Shown here: positions 52,147-60,562 of the stretch, in pieces
Numbering within the stretch: the first letter of the stretch is position 1
Layout: every line of letters begins with the position of its first letter
DNA from: Paenibacillus sabinae T27
GTDB taxonomy: Bacteria; Bacillota; Bacilli; Paenibacillales; Paenibacillaceae
DNA: 64,000 nucleotides
Direction of reading: 5' to 3'
NCBI RefSeq assembly: GCF_000612505.1
Contig: NZ_CP004078.1
Location: forward strand, 2,530,001-2,594,000
Translations under genes and position numbers: made by a program
The notes under the pieces: model-generated
Databases searched by the model: none
What the model was told of the DNA's origin: nothing
Seen by the model: the letters and a program-made list of their open reading frames with translations, nothing else

Positions 52147-53028
52147 TTGGAATGGCAGCAGCTTGAATATTTTGAAGCAACCGCGCGTTTGCAGCATATG
52201 ACGCTGGCGGCACAGACACTTAACATAACACAGCCGGCTCTAAGCCGGTCCATCGCCAGACTGGAGACGGAGCTGGGTATTCCGCTGTTTGAGCGGGAGG
52301 GACGGTCGATCCGTCTTAACCGCTACGGCCAGCTTTTTCTCAGCCATGTTGAACATATTCTTGAAGAATTCCGGATGGCCAAGCGCGAAATTGACGATCT
52401 GCTGAACCCGTCACAAGGCGAGGTCTCTCTGGGGTTTCTGCATACGCTCGGCATTCACCATATCCCCGATCTGATCGGCAGGTTCCGCAGAGCGCATCCC
52501 CACACCCGGTTTCAGCTTAATCAGAGCAGCACCCAGCGCTTGCTTGAACAGCTGGCTTCAGGTGAAATTGATCTGTGCATGGCCTCACCCCAGGATGCCG
52601 ACATGCGCATTCGCTGGGCCCGATTGTGGTCAGAGGAGCTGTTCATAGCGGTGCCTGCCGGACATCGGCTTGCCGGTTCGTCACTGGCAGAATTGTACGA
52701 GATTGGCCAGGAACCTTTGATCTCGTTTAAAGAAGGCTACGGGCTCCGCATTATTACCGATAAACTGCTGCATGAGTCGGGGATATCTCCAGGCATTGTT
52801 TTCGAGGGGGAAGATGTCGATACTGTCGCCGGGCTGGTCGCCGCTGGACTCGGTGTTGCCATCCTGCCCAAATACAGCGAATTGGACCATGAAGAGGTAA
52901 GCTGGGTGTCCATCGCAAACCGGTCCTGCCGCAGAGAAATCGGAATCGCATGGATGGAAGACCGTTTTTTGTCCCCTGCGGCAGAACGGTTCAGGCAGTT
53001 TGTGCTGGATTATTATTTGAAGGGGTAA
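52147..53028 (+). CDS. LysR-family regulator
   Basis: This 293-residue regulator has the LysR helix-turn-helix in LQHMTLAAQTLNITQPALSR followed by SIARLETELGIPLFEREGR, and a periplasmic-binding-like effector domain. The start is TTG, giving MEWQQLEYFEATARL. It is divergent from the MFS gene, the typical arrangement for control of that transporter. The effector is unknown. Confidence 0.9.
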   Translation: MEWQQLEYFEATARLQHMTLAAQTLNITQPALSRSIARLETELGIPLFEREGRSIRLNRYGQLFLSHVEHILEEFRMAKREIDDLLNPSQGEVSLGFLHTLGIHHIPDLIGRFRRAHPHTRFQLNQSSTQRLLEQLASGEIDLCMASPQDADMRIRWARLWSEELFIAVPAGHRLAGSSLAELYEIGQEPLISFKEGYGLRIITDKLLHESGISPGIVFEGEDVDTVAGLVAAGLGVAILPKYSELDHEEVSWVSIANRSCRREIGIAWMEDRFLSPAAERFRQFVLDYYLKG

Positions 53029-53037
53029 AACTTAGTT

Positions 53038-53195
53038 TTAGCCTCTAAAGCCGCCGTCGGAATGGATAATTTGCCCGGTGATCCACTGCATTCACTTACT
53101 GATACTCAGCCCCGTAAGTTTGCTGACCGTCATACATACTCCAATGGGTAAAAAAGATATCCGCCCCCTCACGGGCGAGCGTGCTGAAGAATTGC
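53038..53195 (-). pseudogene. Short-chain dehydrogenase remnant with internal deletion
   Basis: The minus strand reads QFFSTLAREGADIFFTHWSM then YDGQQTYGAEYQ-stop, which resembles the early part of an SDR enzyme after the Gly-rich loop. It is followed directly by MQWITGQIIHSDGGFRG-stop, the classical SDR C-terminal end. The whole middle, including the catalytic YxxxK, is gone. Clearly a dead fragment. Confidence 0.75.
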
Positions 53196-53196
53196 T

Positions 53197-53361
53197 ATGG
53201 CTGTAGAAAAGTACGATATTGAGCTAATTTCACTTGATAAATCTGGAAATATCTACGACAATAATGGTTGGGGGAAGCTACCCATGTGCCTACTGATCGG
53301 AAATCCCTACTATCGACCTAAAGGAGTGATGATGTTTGAAGACGTTTTCCATTTCAAATGA
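53197..53361 (+). CDS. Orphan 54-residue hypothetical protein
   Basis: A frame reading MAVEKYDIELISLDKSGNIY then DNNGWGKLPMCLLIG and ending MMFEDVFHFK has a protein-like composition but no clear ribosome site, and an in-frame stop lies just 5' of it. It could be a small protein or the surviving C-terminus of a larger gene interrupted at the same breakpoint as the SDR remnant. A hairpin (53368-53412) follows. The family is not recognised. Confidence 0.35.
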   Translation: MAVEKYDIELISLDKSGNIYDNNGWGKLPMCLLIGNPYYRPKGVMMFEDVFHFK

Positions 53362-53437
53362 ATCCGAGAGAGGTCATGATTTATAAGAATCTTTGAAATC
53401 ATCGCGCCTCTCACCGGGAACGGGAGGCAGTTAAGTT

Positions 53438-54448
53438 ATGATGTCATTAAGACACATGGTTCGGGGCTTGGAAAATGATTCTCCGGCCAATCAATTAATT
53501 GCGTTATGGGAGCATGATGCCGACACGCTGAAGTTCTGGAGAGCCAGCAGCAATTTTGTGTACATGTTCGAAAGAAACGGGGAGCGGCACTATCTCCGGT
53601 TTATTCATGAAGAGGACAACACGATCAACAATATCCGGGCTGAGCTTGATTTCATGCTATTTTTGCTCAGTCAAGGTTATCCGGCGGTTGCTCCTGTACG
53701 TTCAACAAACGGGGGCTTGATTGAAACCATTTCAACAGAAAACGGGCTTTATTACGGGGTGGTATTTAACCAGGCGAAGGGAAGGCAGATTCCGCTTGAG
53801 GAGATGTCGGACATTCATTTTGAACAATGGGGACAATCGCTTGCCGCTCTTCATCTGATTTCCGAACGATACCGGCCTCAAACGGTGGAATACAGAAGCT
53901 GGTGGGATGCGCTGAATTTTGTCTCATCGGTATTGGAGCGGTATCCCGGTGAAGCCGGACTCCGGCAAGAGCTGGAACGATTGCGGCGCGAGCTTTCTGA
54001 ACTTCCAACCGGCAAAGGGCATACCGGACTCATCCATTATGATTTCGAGACGGATAATATTTTCTATGACGATGAACTTGCGCGGTATTGCGCTATTGAT
54101 TTCGACGATTCCATGCATCATTGGTTCATGATGGATGTTGCCGCCGCCATTTCCGATCTGTATGAACAGGAGGGCGAAGAGGCCAGAGGGAGGATCGGGC
54201 AGTTCCTCGCCGGATACCGGTCAGTGAAGCCCCTGGATGAAAAATACACCAGCGATCCGTTCATTTTTCAGAAATTTGCCGATCTTTATACGTTCGCGCG
54301 GCTGCTTCGCAGTACCGAGGGGATGGATGATTCAAGCACGCCAAAATGGGCCCTTAGGCTGAAAGACAAGCTGATCGGTTTCTGCGACCGGATACGCGAG
54401 CGTTACCGGACTGCTTCGGAACCCGTGCTGGTTGATTCAAAAAAATGA
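53438..54448 (+). CDS. APH-like phosphotransferase
   Basis: This 336-residue phosphotransferase of the aminoglycoside/homoserine-kinase-like fold has catalytic loop LIHYDFETDNIFYDD (HxDxxxxN-type; about 200-214) and metal Asp in CAIDFDDSMHHWF. The ATG follows GGGAGGCAGTTAAG. The N-lobe reads like homoserine kinase/fructosamine-kinase relatives (RASSNFVYMFERNGERHYLR). The substrate is unknown. It ends before a strong terminator. Confidence 0.83.
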   Translation: MMSLRHMVRGLENDSPANQLIALWEHDADTLKFWRASSNFVYMFERNGERHYLRFIHEEDNTINNIRAELDFMLFLLSQGYPAVAPVRSTNGGLIETISTENGLYYGVVFNQAKGRQIPLEEMSDIHFEQWGQSLAALHLISERYRPQTVEYRSWWDALNFVSSVLERYPGEAGLRQELERLRRELSELPTGKGHTGLIHYDFETDNIFYDDELARYCAIDFDDSMHHWFMMDVAAAISDLYEQEGEEARGRIGQFLAGYRSVKPLDEKYTSDPFIFQKFADLYTFARLLRSTEGMDDSSTPKWALRLKDKLIGFCDRIRERYRTASEPVLVDSKK

Positions 54449-54477
54449 TTCGCCCCAAATCGGCTTTGCCGATCCTT

Positions 54478-54504
54478 GCCGCCAGAGTTTTGGCGGCTTT
54501 TTTT
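54478..54504 (+). terminator. Intrinsic terminator
   Basis: GCCGCCA and TGGCGGC form a perfect 7-bp stem with a 6-base loop followed by seven T residues. Confidence 0.88.
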
Positions 54505-54676
54505 GATTCTCCGATGCCGCTCATAAGCGGCCGGGTTCTAAATCATAGGAATAACCAATCACATTTATACGATTTATATATTTCACTTATAAAAAGGCAG
54601 CGTTGTAATATATACATGAAAAACAGATCTTCTGTATCATGACGGGATGTTTCTGAAACAAGAAGGGAGTGCCGAG

Positions 54677-55435
54677 ATGAAACAGCAGTGGAATACCGGA
54701 ACTTATGATGCGGATATGTCGTTTGTCTCCCGCTTTGGGGAGTCGTTAATCGGGTTGTTACAGCCGAAGCCGGGAGAGCGGATTATCGATTGGGGCTGCG
54801 GGACAGGAGATTTGGCCGCGGCCATTGCCGGATACGGCGCCGAGGTTAGCGGGATTGACGCCTCCACCGAGATGATTCAGGCCGCCCGGGGCAAATATCC
54901 GGAGCTTAACTTCATCCTCGCGGATGGACAAACGTATGTAGCGGAGCAGCCAGCAGATGCTGTATTCAGCAACGCCGCGCTGCACTGGCTGAAGAATGCG
55001 GAAGGGGCTGCCGCCTCCATCGCGGGCAGTCTGCGGACGGGCGGTCGTTTTGTCGCCGAATTCGGCACGCTTGGAAATATCGCTTCGGTCGTTGCCGGGC
55101 TGCCGCGCGCTTTTGAAGCTATAGGCGCAAGTGACAGGCTTCAGCTTCCTTGGTATTTCCCAAGTATCGGGCAGTACACAACGCTGCTGGAGCGGCATGG
55201 ACTTACGGTAGACTTCGCCCACTGTTTTGGCCGTCCGACACCACTTGAGGGTGGGGAGCAGGGCTTCCGCCAGTGGGTTAACACTTTTGCCAATGGAGTC
55301 TTAAGTGTACTTTCTCCTTCGGAAAGGGAGGCGGTCCTGAAACACTTGGAGCACGAACTGAAACCGTCGCTTTATCGCAGCGGAAGTTGGGAGATGGATT
55401 ACCGCCGTATTCGGGTGGTAGCGCGCAAGCTGTAA
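54677..55435 (+). CDS. Class I SAM-dependent methyltransferase
   Basis: This 252-residue methyltransferase has SAM motif I IIDWGCGTGDLAAAIA, an acidic motif II (VSGIDASTEMI) and FSNAALHWLKN, the last typical of trans-aconitate methyltransferase and methylase-11 proteins. ATG 54677 follows AAGGGAGTG; the longer frame from 54647 is unsupported. The substrate is unknown. Its neighbours are unrelated. Confidence 0.88.
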   Translation: MKQQWNTGTYDADMSFVSRFGESLIGLLQPKPGERIIDWGCGTGDLAAAIAGYGAEVSGIDASTEMIQAARGKYPELNFILADGQTYVAEQPADAVFSNAALHWLKNAEGAAASIAGSLRTGGRFVAEFGTLGNIASVVAGLPRAFEAIGASDRLQLPWYFPSIGQYTTLLERHGLTVDFAHCFGRPTPLEGGEQGFRQWVNTFANGVLSVLSPSEREAVLKHLEHELKPSLYRSGSWEMDYRRIRVVARKL

Positions 55436-55550
55436 TTTGGTGTTCCGGCATACCGCCGCTCCCGTTTCAAATCCGGCTTAACGTAATTCCGGCACGACAA
55501 GCGGACAGTGAAGCTCTAACGTGTACAATAGTTCTTCTGGAAAAGCAAAG

Positions 55551-55569
55551 AGGCTGCCATATGCAGCCT
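55551..55569 (-). terminator. Weak terminator of mtlD
   Basis: AGGCTGC and GCAGCCT (7 bp, 5-base loop), followed on the minus strand by a T-rich stretch, 37 bases after the mtlD stop. Confidence 0.6.
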
Positions 55570-55605
55570 CCTTGTGATCCAAGGTCCTCCTCCTGGTGGT
55601 CCGTC

Positions 55606-56799
55606 CTACAGTTGACTTAAAACGTCGGGCTGATCCTCGGAACGGTGTGAAGAGAAACATTCGTTATATTTGTCAGCAATACGGCTGTGCAGTGGATGGG
55701 AGTCCGGAATTCCCAAGTGATGTTCGATTACATTGCCGATTCCATGCTCGCGTATGGAGTTTTGGAGTTTGACGGCTTCCGGATCCTTTACGAAATCGAA
55801 TACCAGAGCTGCGGCAATCGCCGCGACTAGATGGTCGGTTTTGAGTCCCATCTTGTGTGCCTGGATAGCGGGACGAACGAGTCGATCGTTCGGAGACAGT
55901 TTGCGAAGCGGAGATCTGCCCACACGGGTGATTTTGTCAGTAAAATGGGGATTTGTAAAACGTTTAATCATTTTTTCAATATAAAGTTCATGCTTCTTAC
56001 TATCCAGATTGTATTTTTGCGTCAGCATAGCGCCGGTTTCATGCAGGACCCCACGGACCTGCTTCAGCACTTTCGGATTGGCAATGGCCTCTTGGATCGT
56101 AGAGTACCCTTCCAAGTATCCAAAATAAGCTGCAGCGCAGTGGCCGGTATTCACGGTGAACAACTTGCGTTCAATATATGGGTCAAGGGAATCGACATAA
56201 CGGACGCCTTTGATTTTGGTGAACCCATCCAGCATGCCGGCCTTGTGGATGACCCATTCGCAGAAAGGCTCAACCATCACCTTCAGCGGGTCTTTATGCT
56301 GCTGGATCGGCACGATCCGGTCAACCATCGTATTCGGAAAGGCAACAAGCTCATCGGCCTGCTTGCGTTCCGACGGCTTAAGAAGAGGGTAGACCAGCTT
56401 TTTCAAGCGCTGGCTGCCTCCAATGCCGTTCTCACAGGCGATGATATGGAGCGGCTCCGGACGCTTTTTCTTCTTGAACCTCAGCTTAATACCTCTGGCA
56501 ACGGATTCGGCAATATCCTTAAGCGCCGACATCCCGATGGCGGTGGTGACAAGATCCGCTTCAGCGATGGATTCCGCGACTTCATCAACATCTTTGATGC
56601 TTACGGCTGTAACATTTTTAACAAGCTCGGTATCGCGGGATTCATTGGCGAGCGTGACAGGGTACTGTCCGCGCTCCTGAAGCAGGGAAATCTTCTTCTC
56701 ATTACGGGCGACAAAAACAATCTCATAGTCGGATTCAGCTAAGATCGGTCCAATAAAGCCCCGGCCGATATTACCAGCTCCGAAGTGTACGGCTTTCAA
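55606..56799 (-). CDS. mtlD: Mannitol-1-phosphate 5-dehydrogenase
   Basis: This 397-residue NAD-dependent enzyme interconverts mannitol-1-phosphate and fructose-6-phosphate. NAD loop AVHFGAGNIGRGFIG is at the N-terminus; VAFPNTMVDRIVP and the catalytic block ERKLFTVNTGHCAAAYFG (Lys and His) are intact. TTG start 56799 has AAGGAGG nine bases upstream. No mannitol PTS genes (mtlA, mtlF) are nearby. The next upstream gene on the same strand is a HAD phosphatase, so the pair could make mannitol rather than degrade it. Confidence 0.93.
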   Translation of the reverse strand: MKAVHFGAGNIGRGFIGPILAESDYEIVFVARNEKKISLLQERGQYPVTLANESRDTELVKNVTAVSIKDVDEVAESIAEADLVTTAIGMSALKDIAESVARGIKLRFKKKKRPEPLHIIACENGIGGSQRLKKLVYPLLKPSERKQADELVAFPNTMVDRIVPIQQHKDPLKVMVEPFCEWVIHKAGMLDGFTKIKGVRYVDSLDPYIERKLFTVNTGHCAAAYFGYLEGYSTIQEAIANPKVLKQVRGVLHETGAMLTQKYNLDSKKHELYIEKMIKRFTNPHFTDKITRVGRSPLRKLSPNDRLVRPAIQAHKMGLKTDHLVAAIAAALVFDFVKDPEAVKLQNSIREHGIGNVIEHHLGIPDSHPLHSRIADKYNECFSSHRSEDQPDVLSQL

Positions 56800-56941
56800 A
56801 AGTGCATTCCTCCTTAATTTATCTGTCGGCAGATGAGATACAACATGATGATAAGGTTCATCAATATCGATCCATTTGAAGTAAGTCTCTGCCAGCTAGG
56901 TATTTGGGGACGGACTGAGGCAATTAGTCAGCCTGTTTGGT

Positions 56942-57616
56942 TTAGCTCATTTGAGTAGTTTCGAAAAGACGGGTGGTCAGATGATCGAAGTCGAGGTCGG
57001 TAAAGCACGCAACTCTATAAAGCGAAGGGTCGAAGTCCAGCAGGCTTGTGATTTTATTCGGACTTATAATGCAGTGCATGCCTGCGGCCAATGCGGCCTT
57101 GGAACCGTTCGGCGAGTCCTCGATTGCGATAGCTTCATCCGGTTTGACACCCAGACAATCCAACGCCTGTAGATACAATTCAGGGTCGGGCTTGACGTTC
57201 TTTACATGATCGGCTGTACGAATACAATCGAAATATTCACGAAGCCCGAGCTGCTTCAAGTATTTTTCAACCCATGCGGTTGAAGAACTTGTCGCAAGTC
57301 CGATCTTAAGTCCCGCGGCTTTGGCGGAATCCAGATAATGCTTGATGCCCAGCCGCATTTCTTCGGCTTCCATGAGCTCGGAATGGCGCTGCTGAACGGC
57401 CTTCCGGAATTCCTCCCGGTCAATAGGAAGGCTCAAATCGGTCATCAGATACTCATACGGGTTAAAATTACATAAGCTCGTTCCAATACATTGGGAGTAC
57501 TGCTTCACAGAAAGCTCTACGCCGTGCTGCTCGTATGCTTCCCGAAAAGCGGCATACCATGCGGATTCTGTGTCGATAATCGTACCGTCGAAGTCAAATA
57601 CCAATGCTTTAATCAT
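56942..57616 (-). CDS. HAD-family phosphatase (beta-phosphoglucomutase-like)
   Basis: This 224-residue HAD hydrolase has motif I FDFDGTIIDTESAW (two catalytic Asp), motif II LATSSS, and motifs III/IV KNVKPDPELYLQALDCLGV and AIEDSPNGSKAALAAGM. The helical cap lies at about residues 15-85. These enzymes dephosphorylate sugar phosphates or isomerise them. It sits 142 bases before mtlD on the same strand, so mannitol-1-phosphate is a candidate substrate, by context only. Confidence 0.88.
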   Translation of the reverse strand: MIKALVFDFDGTIIDTESAWYAAFREAYEQHGVELSVKQYSQCIGTSLCNFNPYEYLMTDLSLPIDREEFRKAVQQRHSELMEAEEMRLGIKHYLDSAKAAGLKIGLATSSSTAWVEKYLKQLGLREYFDCIRTADHVKNVKPDPELYLQALDCLGVKPDEAIAIEDSPNGSKAALAAGMHCIISPNKITSLLDFDPSLYRVACFTDLDFDHLTTRLFETTQMS

Positions 57617-58148
57617 GAATGTTTGCTCTCCCTTCAGTTAGATAATTTTCATGCTTGAGTCTGAAATATTCATGAAAAAGATTGAAAGCTTAGCGCTTTT
57701 CTCTGAAAAAAGCGTAACACATCTCAAAACCCAGGGTCAAACCGGGAAGGCCGGAAAACTTCAAAAAACGCTGTATGATAGCGATTTCATTTAGTGTTAA
57801 AATAAAATAAATAAGTTGCTGTCCGGGTAATGATTTTTCTAAGAAGATAGCGCTATCATTCTCCGCATACAAAACTGACAGAGGCGGCTGAAAGCGTTGA
57901 GGGAAGCGGAGTTCAGGCCGATGGTGCCTTCGCGGCAAGGGAATCGGCGGCAGAAGAGCATGGAGCCGAATATTGAAGCTCAAACTTCCGGTAATGTCTG
58001 GATTTCGCCCATTTTTAATAAATTTTTATTGAATGGTGCAAAATCACTTGAAAACAAGGCATAAATTACGCGACAGTGTAAGGTTCGTTGCGGGTTTTAG
58101 GGGCAGAAATTGATCGAAAATTAGGTGAGTTTACTCTATTAAAAGTGC

Positions 58149-58189
58149 TTGTTCGCATACAAGTGAGGTTTTATAATCTAAACGTTTAG
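58149..58189 (+). promoter_or_regulatory. Promoter with overlapping palindromic operator
   Basis: TTGTTC (58149-58154), 17 bases, TATAAT (58172-58177), followed at once by the palindrome CTAAACGTTTAG (58178-58189), which resembles a LacI-type or catabolite-repression half-site pair. The remaining gap 57617-58148 shows only a small CGCTTTT/AAAAGCG hairpin (57694-57714). Confidence 0.5.
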
Positions 58190-58248
58190 TAAATTTTGTA
58201 GAAATCCAATCTTTATTATTGTGCGGATTAATCGAAGGAGTGGAAGAT

Positions 58249-58833
58249 ATGGCGGAACAACAAAGCTGAAAGCGAGTCTACATTATTCACGGCTATAGGG
58301 CAACACCCGGTAACCATTGGTTTCCTTGGCTAAAAGATAAGTTAACGGCAATCGGAGTGGATGTTGAAATTATCGCAATGCCAACTCCGCAAACACCGAA
58401 GCTCGACGAGTGGCTTAACCAGTTGGCACAAGCAGCCAAAGATATGGATTCCGATACCTATTTTGTCGCTCACAGTTTGGGCTGTATAACATTGCTGCGT
58501 TTTCTGCTGAGGCAAACTTCTTCTCAGCCAATCGGCGGCCTCGTACTTGTATCCGGATTTGCTCAATCATTGCCGACCTTGCCGATATTGGATGAATTTG
58601 TCGAAAAGCCACTTGATTATGATCAACTGATACAGTTGGCCAGCCGGCGTACCGGTATTGCGGCTAAGGACGATCCCATTGTACCGTATGCCTTCAGCAA
58701 AGAACTAATGGAGCACATAGAGGGCGATTTTTTTGAAGTGGACAAGGGAGGCCATTTTTTGGAAGGTGACGGTTTTACCGCTTTGCCGATTGTGTTTGAT
58801 GTGCTAGTTGATATGATGGAACTGGAAAAATAA
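58249..58833 (+). pseudogene. RBBP9/YdeN-like serine hydrolase with in-frame TGA at codon 7
   Basis: The gene begins MAEQQS after GAAGGAGTGGAAGAT, meets TGA at 58267-58269, then continues in the same frame as KRVYIIHGYRATPGNHWFPW to the normal end. The rest is intact: nucleophile AHSLGC, Asp in KDDPIVPY and His in DKGGHF. The family is RBBP9/YdeN alpha/beta hydrolases. A single base change would restore the gene. GTG 58357 gives a 158-residue frame, but it would lack the first strand and oxyanion loop. A recent nonsense mutation or a sequencing error are both possible. Confidence 0.75.
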
Positions 58834-58861
58834 CCGGTTAGCTCAAACTGAGCAGATGCAA

Positions 58862-58884
58862 AAGCCCGCGTCAATCGCGGGCTT
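58862..58884. terminator. Bidirectional terminator
   Basis: AAGCCCGCG and CGCGGGCTT form a perfect 9-bp stem with a 5-base loop between the convergent hydrolase and sulfurtransferase genes. Confidence 0.85.
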
Positions 58885-58904
58885 CTCTGTGTTGCTATGA
58901 AATT

Positions 58905-59750
58905 CTATTCTATTCCCGTTGCCACCGCATTCTCCTCATAGCTGATCCAGTCGCTCCAGCTTCCCGGATACAGCCTTACCTTGTCAAATCCGGCCCGCTT
59001 AAGAGCCAGCACGTTCGGGCAGGCGCTGACGCCGGAGCCGCAGTAGACAATGACTTCGCGTCCAGGATCAACATCGGCAAAATGCTGCTTCAGCGCTTCT
59101 GCGTCTTTCCATCGGCCTTGGTCGTCAAGGACGTCCTTCCAGAACCGGTTGATCGCACCCGGGATATGACCAGCCTTGGAGTCGATCGGCTCTTCAAGAC
59201 CTTCATAACGCCTTGGCTCCCGAGAGTCGATCAGCAGGGGAGAGGACGCTCCCCCTTCCTGTGAAATTGTACGGACTTCATCTATTCCGGCCAGCATTTC
59301 GGGGTGGACCTCCGGTTCATAGAGCGTTGGAATACGGACTGGCTGGCTGTCGCTCACAGGGAAATTTGCCGTTTTCCATGCCGAGTAGCCTTCATCCATG
59401 ACATACACTTTCTCATGCCCGACATAACGCAGCATCCACCAAAGCCTGGAAGCGTATGCGCCTCCCTGATCATCGTAAGCGACGACGATGCTGTCCCGGC
59501 TGATTCCCGCTTGGCCAAGTACAGCAGCAATTTCGTGGGGCTCCGGAAGCGGATGGCGCCCGCCATGCTTGCCGACAGGAGCGGACAGCTGCTCTTCCAG
59601 ATGCAAATATACGGCTCCCGGAATGTGATCCTTCAGGTAGGCGCTGCGACCCGCTTCGGGTTCAGACAGCAGAAAACGGCAATCCGCGATCACAAGCTCA
59701 GGCTCGTACAGCCGGGCCAGCAGCCAGCGGGGAGAAACGACGGTATCCAT
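58905..59750 (-). CDS. Two-domain sulfurtransferase (rhodanese family)
   Basis: This 281-residue thiosulfate/3-mercaptopyruvate sulfurtransferase has two rhodanese domains (about 8-130 and 160-275). The active-site Cys is in VYCGSGVSACPNVLAL. The loop CGSGVSA is nearer to mercaptopyruvate sulfurtransferase (CGSGVTA) than to thiosulfate enzymes (CRKGVTA). The N-terminal domain keeps CRFLLSEPEAGRSAYLKDHI and IPGAVYLHLEE but no catalytic Cys loop. ATG 59750 follows TAGGAGGAAGG. It could feed persulfide sulfur into metabolism. No partner genes adjoin it. Confidence 0.92.
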   Translation of the reverse strand: MDTVVSPRWLLARLYEPELVIADCRFLLSEPEAGRSAYLKDHIPGAVYLHLEEQLSAPVGKHGGRHPLPEPHEIAAVLGQAGISRDSIVVAYDDQGGAYASRLWWMLRYVGHEKVYVMDEGYSAWKTANFPVSDSQPVRIPTLYEPEVHPEMLAGIDEVRTISQEGGASSPLLIDSREPRRYEGLEEPIDSKAGHIPGAINRFWKDVLDDQGRWKDAEALKQHFADVDPGREVIVYCGSGVSACPNVLALKRAGFDKVRLYPGSWSDWISYEENAVATGIE

Positions 59751-59852
59751 CAATTATACCTTCCTCCTAATTTTTCTAGTATTTAAAGTCTATTATATCG
59801 AATAAAGAAGCATACACAAAGAGAATAGGGCCGCAAACATTTAGGCACCCAC

Positions 59853-59878
59853 AAAAAAAGACGGGCAGCCCCGTCTTT
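59853..59878 (-). terminator. Terminator of PilZ gene
   Basis: AAAGACGGG and CCCGTCTTT form a 9-bp stem. Read on the minus strand, seven T residues follow. Confidence 0.85.
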
Positions 59879-59881
59879 CTT

Positions 59882-60262
59882 CTAAACGCCTTCACCGCCT
59901 GAAGACATCGTCCATATATCGAGCTCGTGCATGAGAATATCTTCTTCTTCATCCGTCAAATCGAGCCTGATTCCGTACTGATATTCGCCAAGACCGTACA
60001 TCCAGCCCCAGCGTACGCTTCCATTGAACTGAAGCAGGGTTTCATTTAATTGAAAATAAATTATAAGCCGGGTATCCCCGGCTGTAAACCGGAGATTCAA
60101 AGAGCTGCGAACCTTGCAGCCTGAGCGGCTGAGGTCGAGCAGTACACCTGCGGTACGCTTGCCGGTACCGGGACCGGTATTACGGGCCGGCACTTCCAGC
60201 CAGCAATCGATCGGTTGATTCATCACAAAACGGAATGGTTCTTTTCTGCTGGAAGCACCCAT
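59882..60262 (-). CDS. PilZ-domain protein
   Basis: This 126-residue protein is a single PilZ domain. The (D/N)xSxxG half of the c-di-GMP motif is present as LLDLSRSGCKV (about residues 42-52). The arginine half is loose (RKEPFR at 6-11), so binding is likely but unproven. The start follows GGAGGGAATTT. It is divergent from the diguanylate cyclase gene, with a 300-base gap holding a palindrome TTGGTCGACCAA (60451-60462) and nothing else clear. Confidence 0.82.
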   Translation of the reverse strand: MGASSRKEPFRFVMNQPIDCWLEVPARNTGPGTGKRTAGVLLDLSRSGCKVRSSLNLRFTAGDTRLIIYFQLNETLLQFNGSVRWGWMYGLGEYQYGIRLDLTDEEEDILMHELDIWTMSSGGEGV

Positions 60263-60562
60263 AAATTCCCTCCGCTCATTTATTCACTATTATATCGGAA
60301 TGAAGCGCTTTGGACAATCTGCCGGGAGGATAAATTGTAAAAAAATTAAAGGAACAGACGGTTGATATCGCAGCTACAGGCAACGTTCACTGGAACATGT
60401 CAGTCTTCCTGTTGAAAGCGCTCTATTTAATAATGCGCATCTACATAAAATTGGTCGACCAACCGATAAATATACTAAAAACATAGATCATGCGTTTTTA
60501 CGCCGTTGCCATTCTGCACGATATACTATACGGACGGGCGACGGGGAGGGAGGAAAGAACGG

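Noticed and set aside
55831..56742. 303-residue plus-strand frame opposite mtlD
   Set aside because: It is the shadow of a well-supported gene and has no ribosome site or recognisable domain.
57690..57983. 97-residue minus-strand frame in the gap before the hydrolase gene
   Set aside because: It has a Pro/Arg/Phe-rich composition, no ribosome site and no domain.
58267..58269. Selenocysteine at the in-frame TGA
   Set aside because: The position is before the conserved domain, the family uses no selenocysteine there, and no stem-loop directly follows; a nonsense mutation or sequencing error is simpler.
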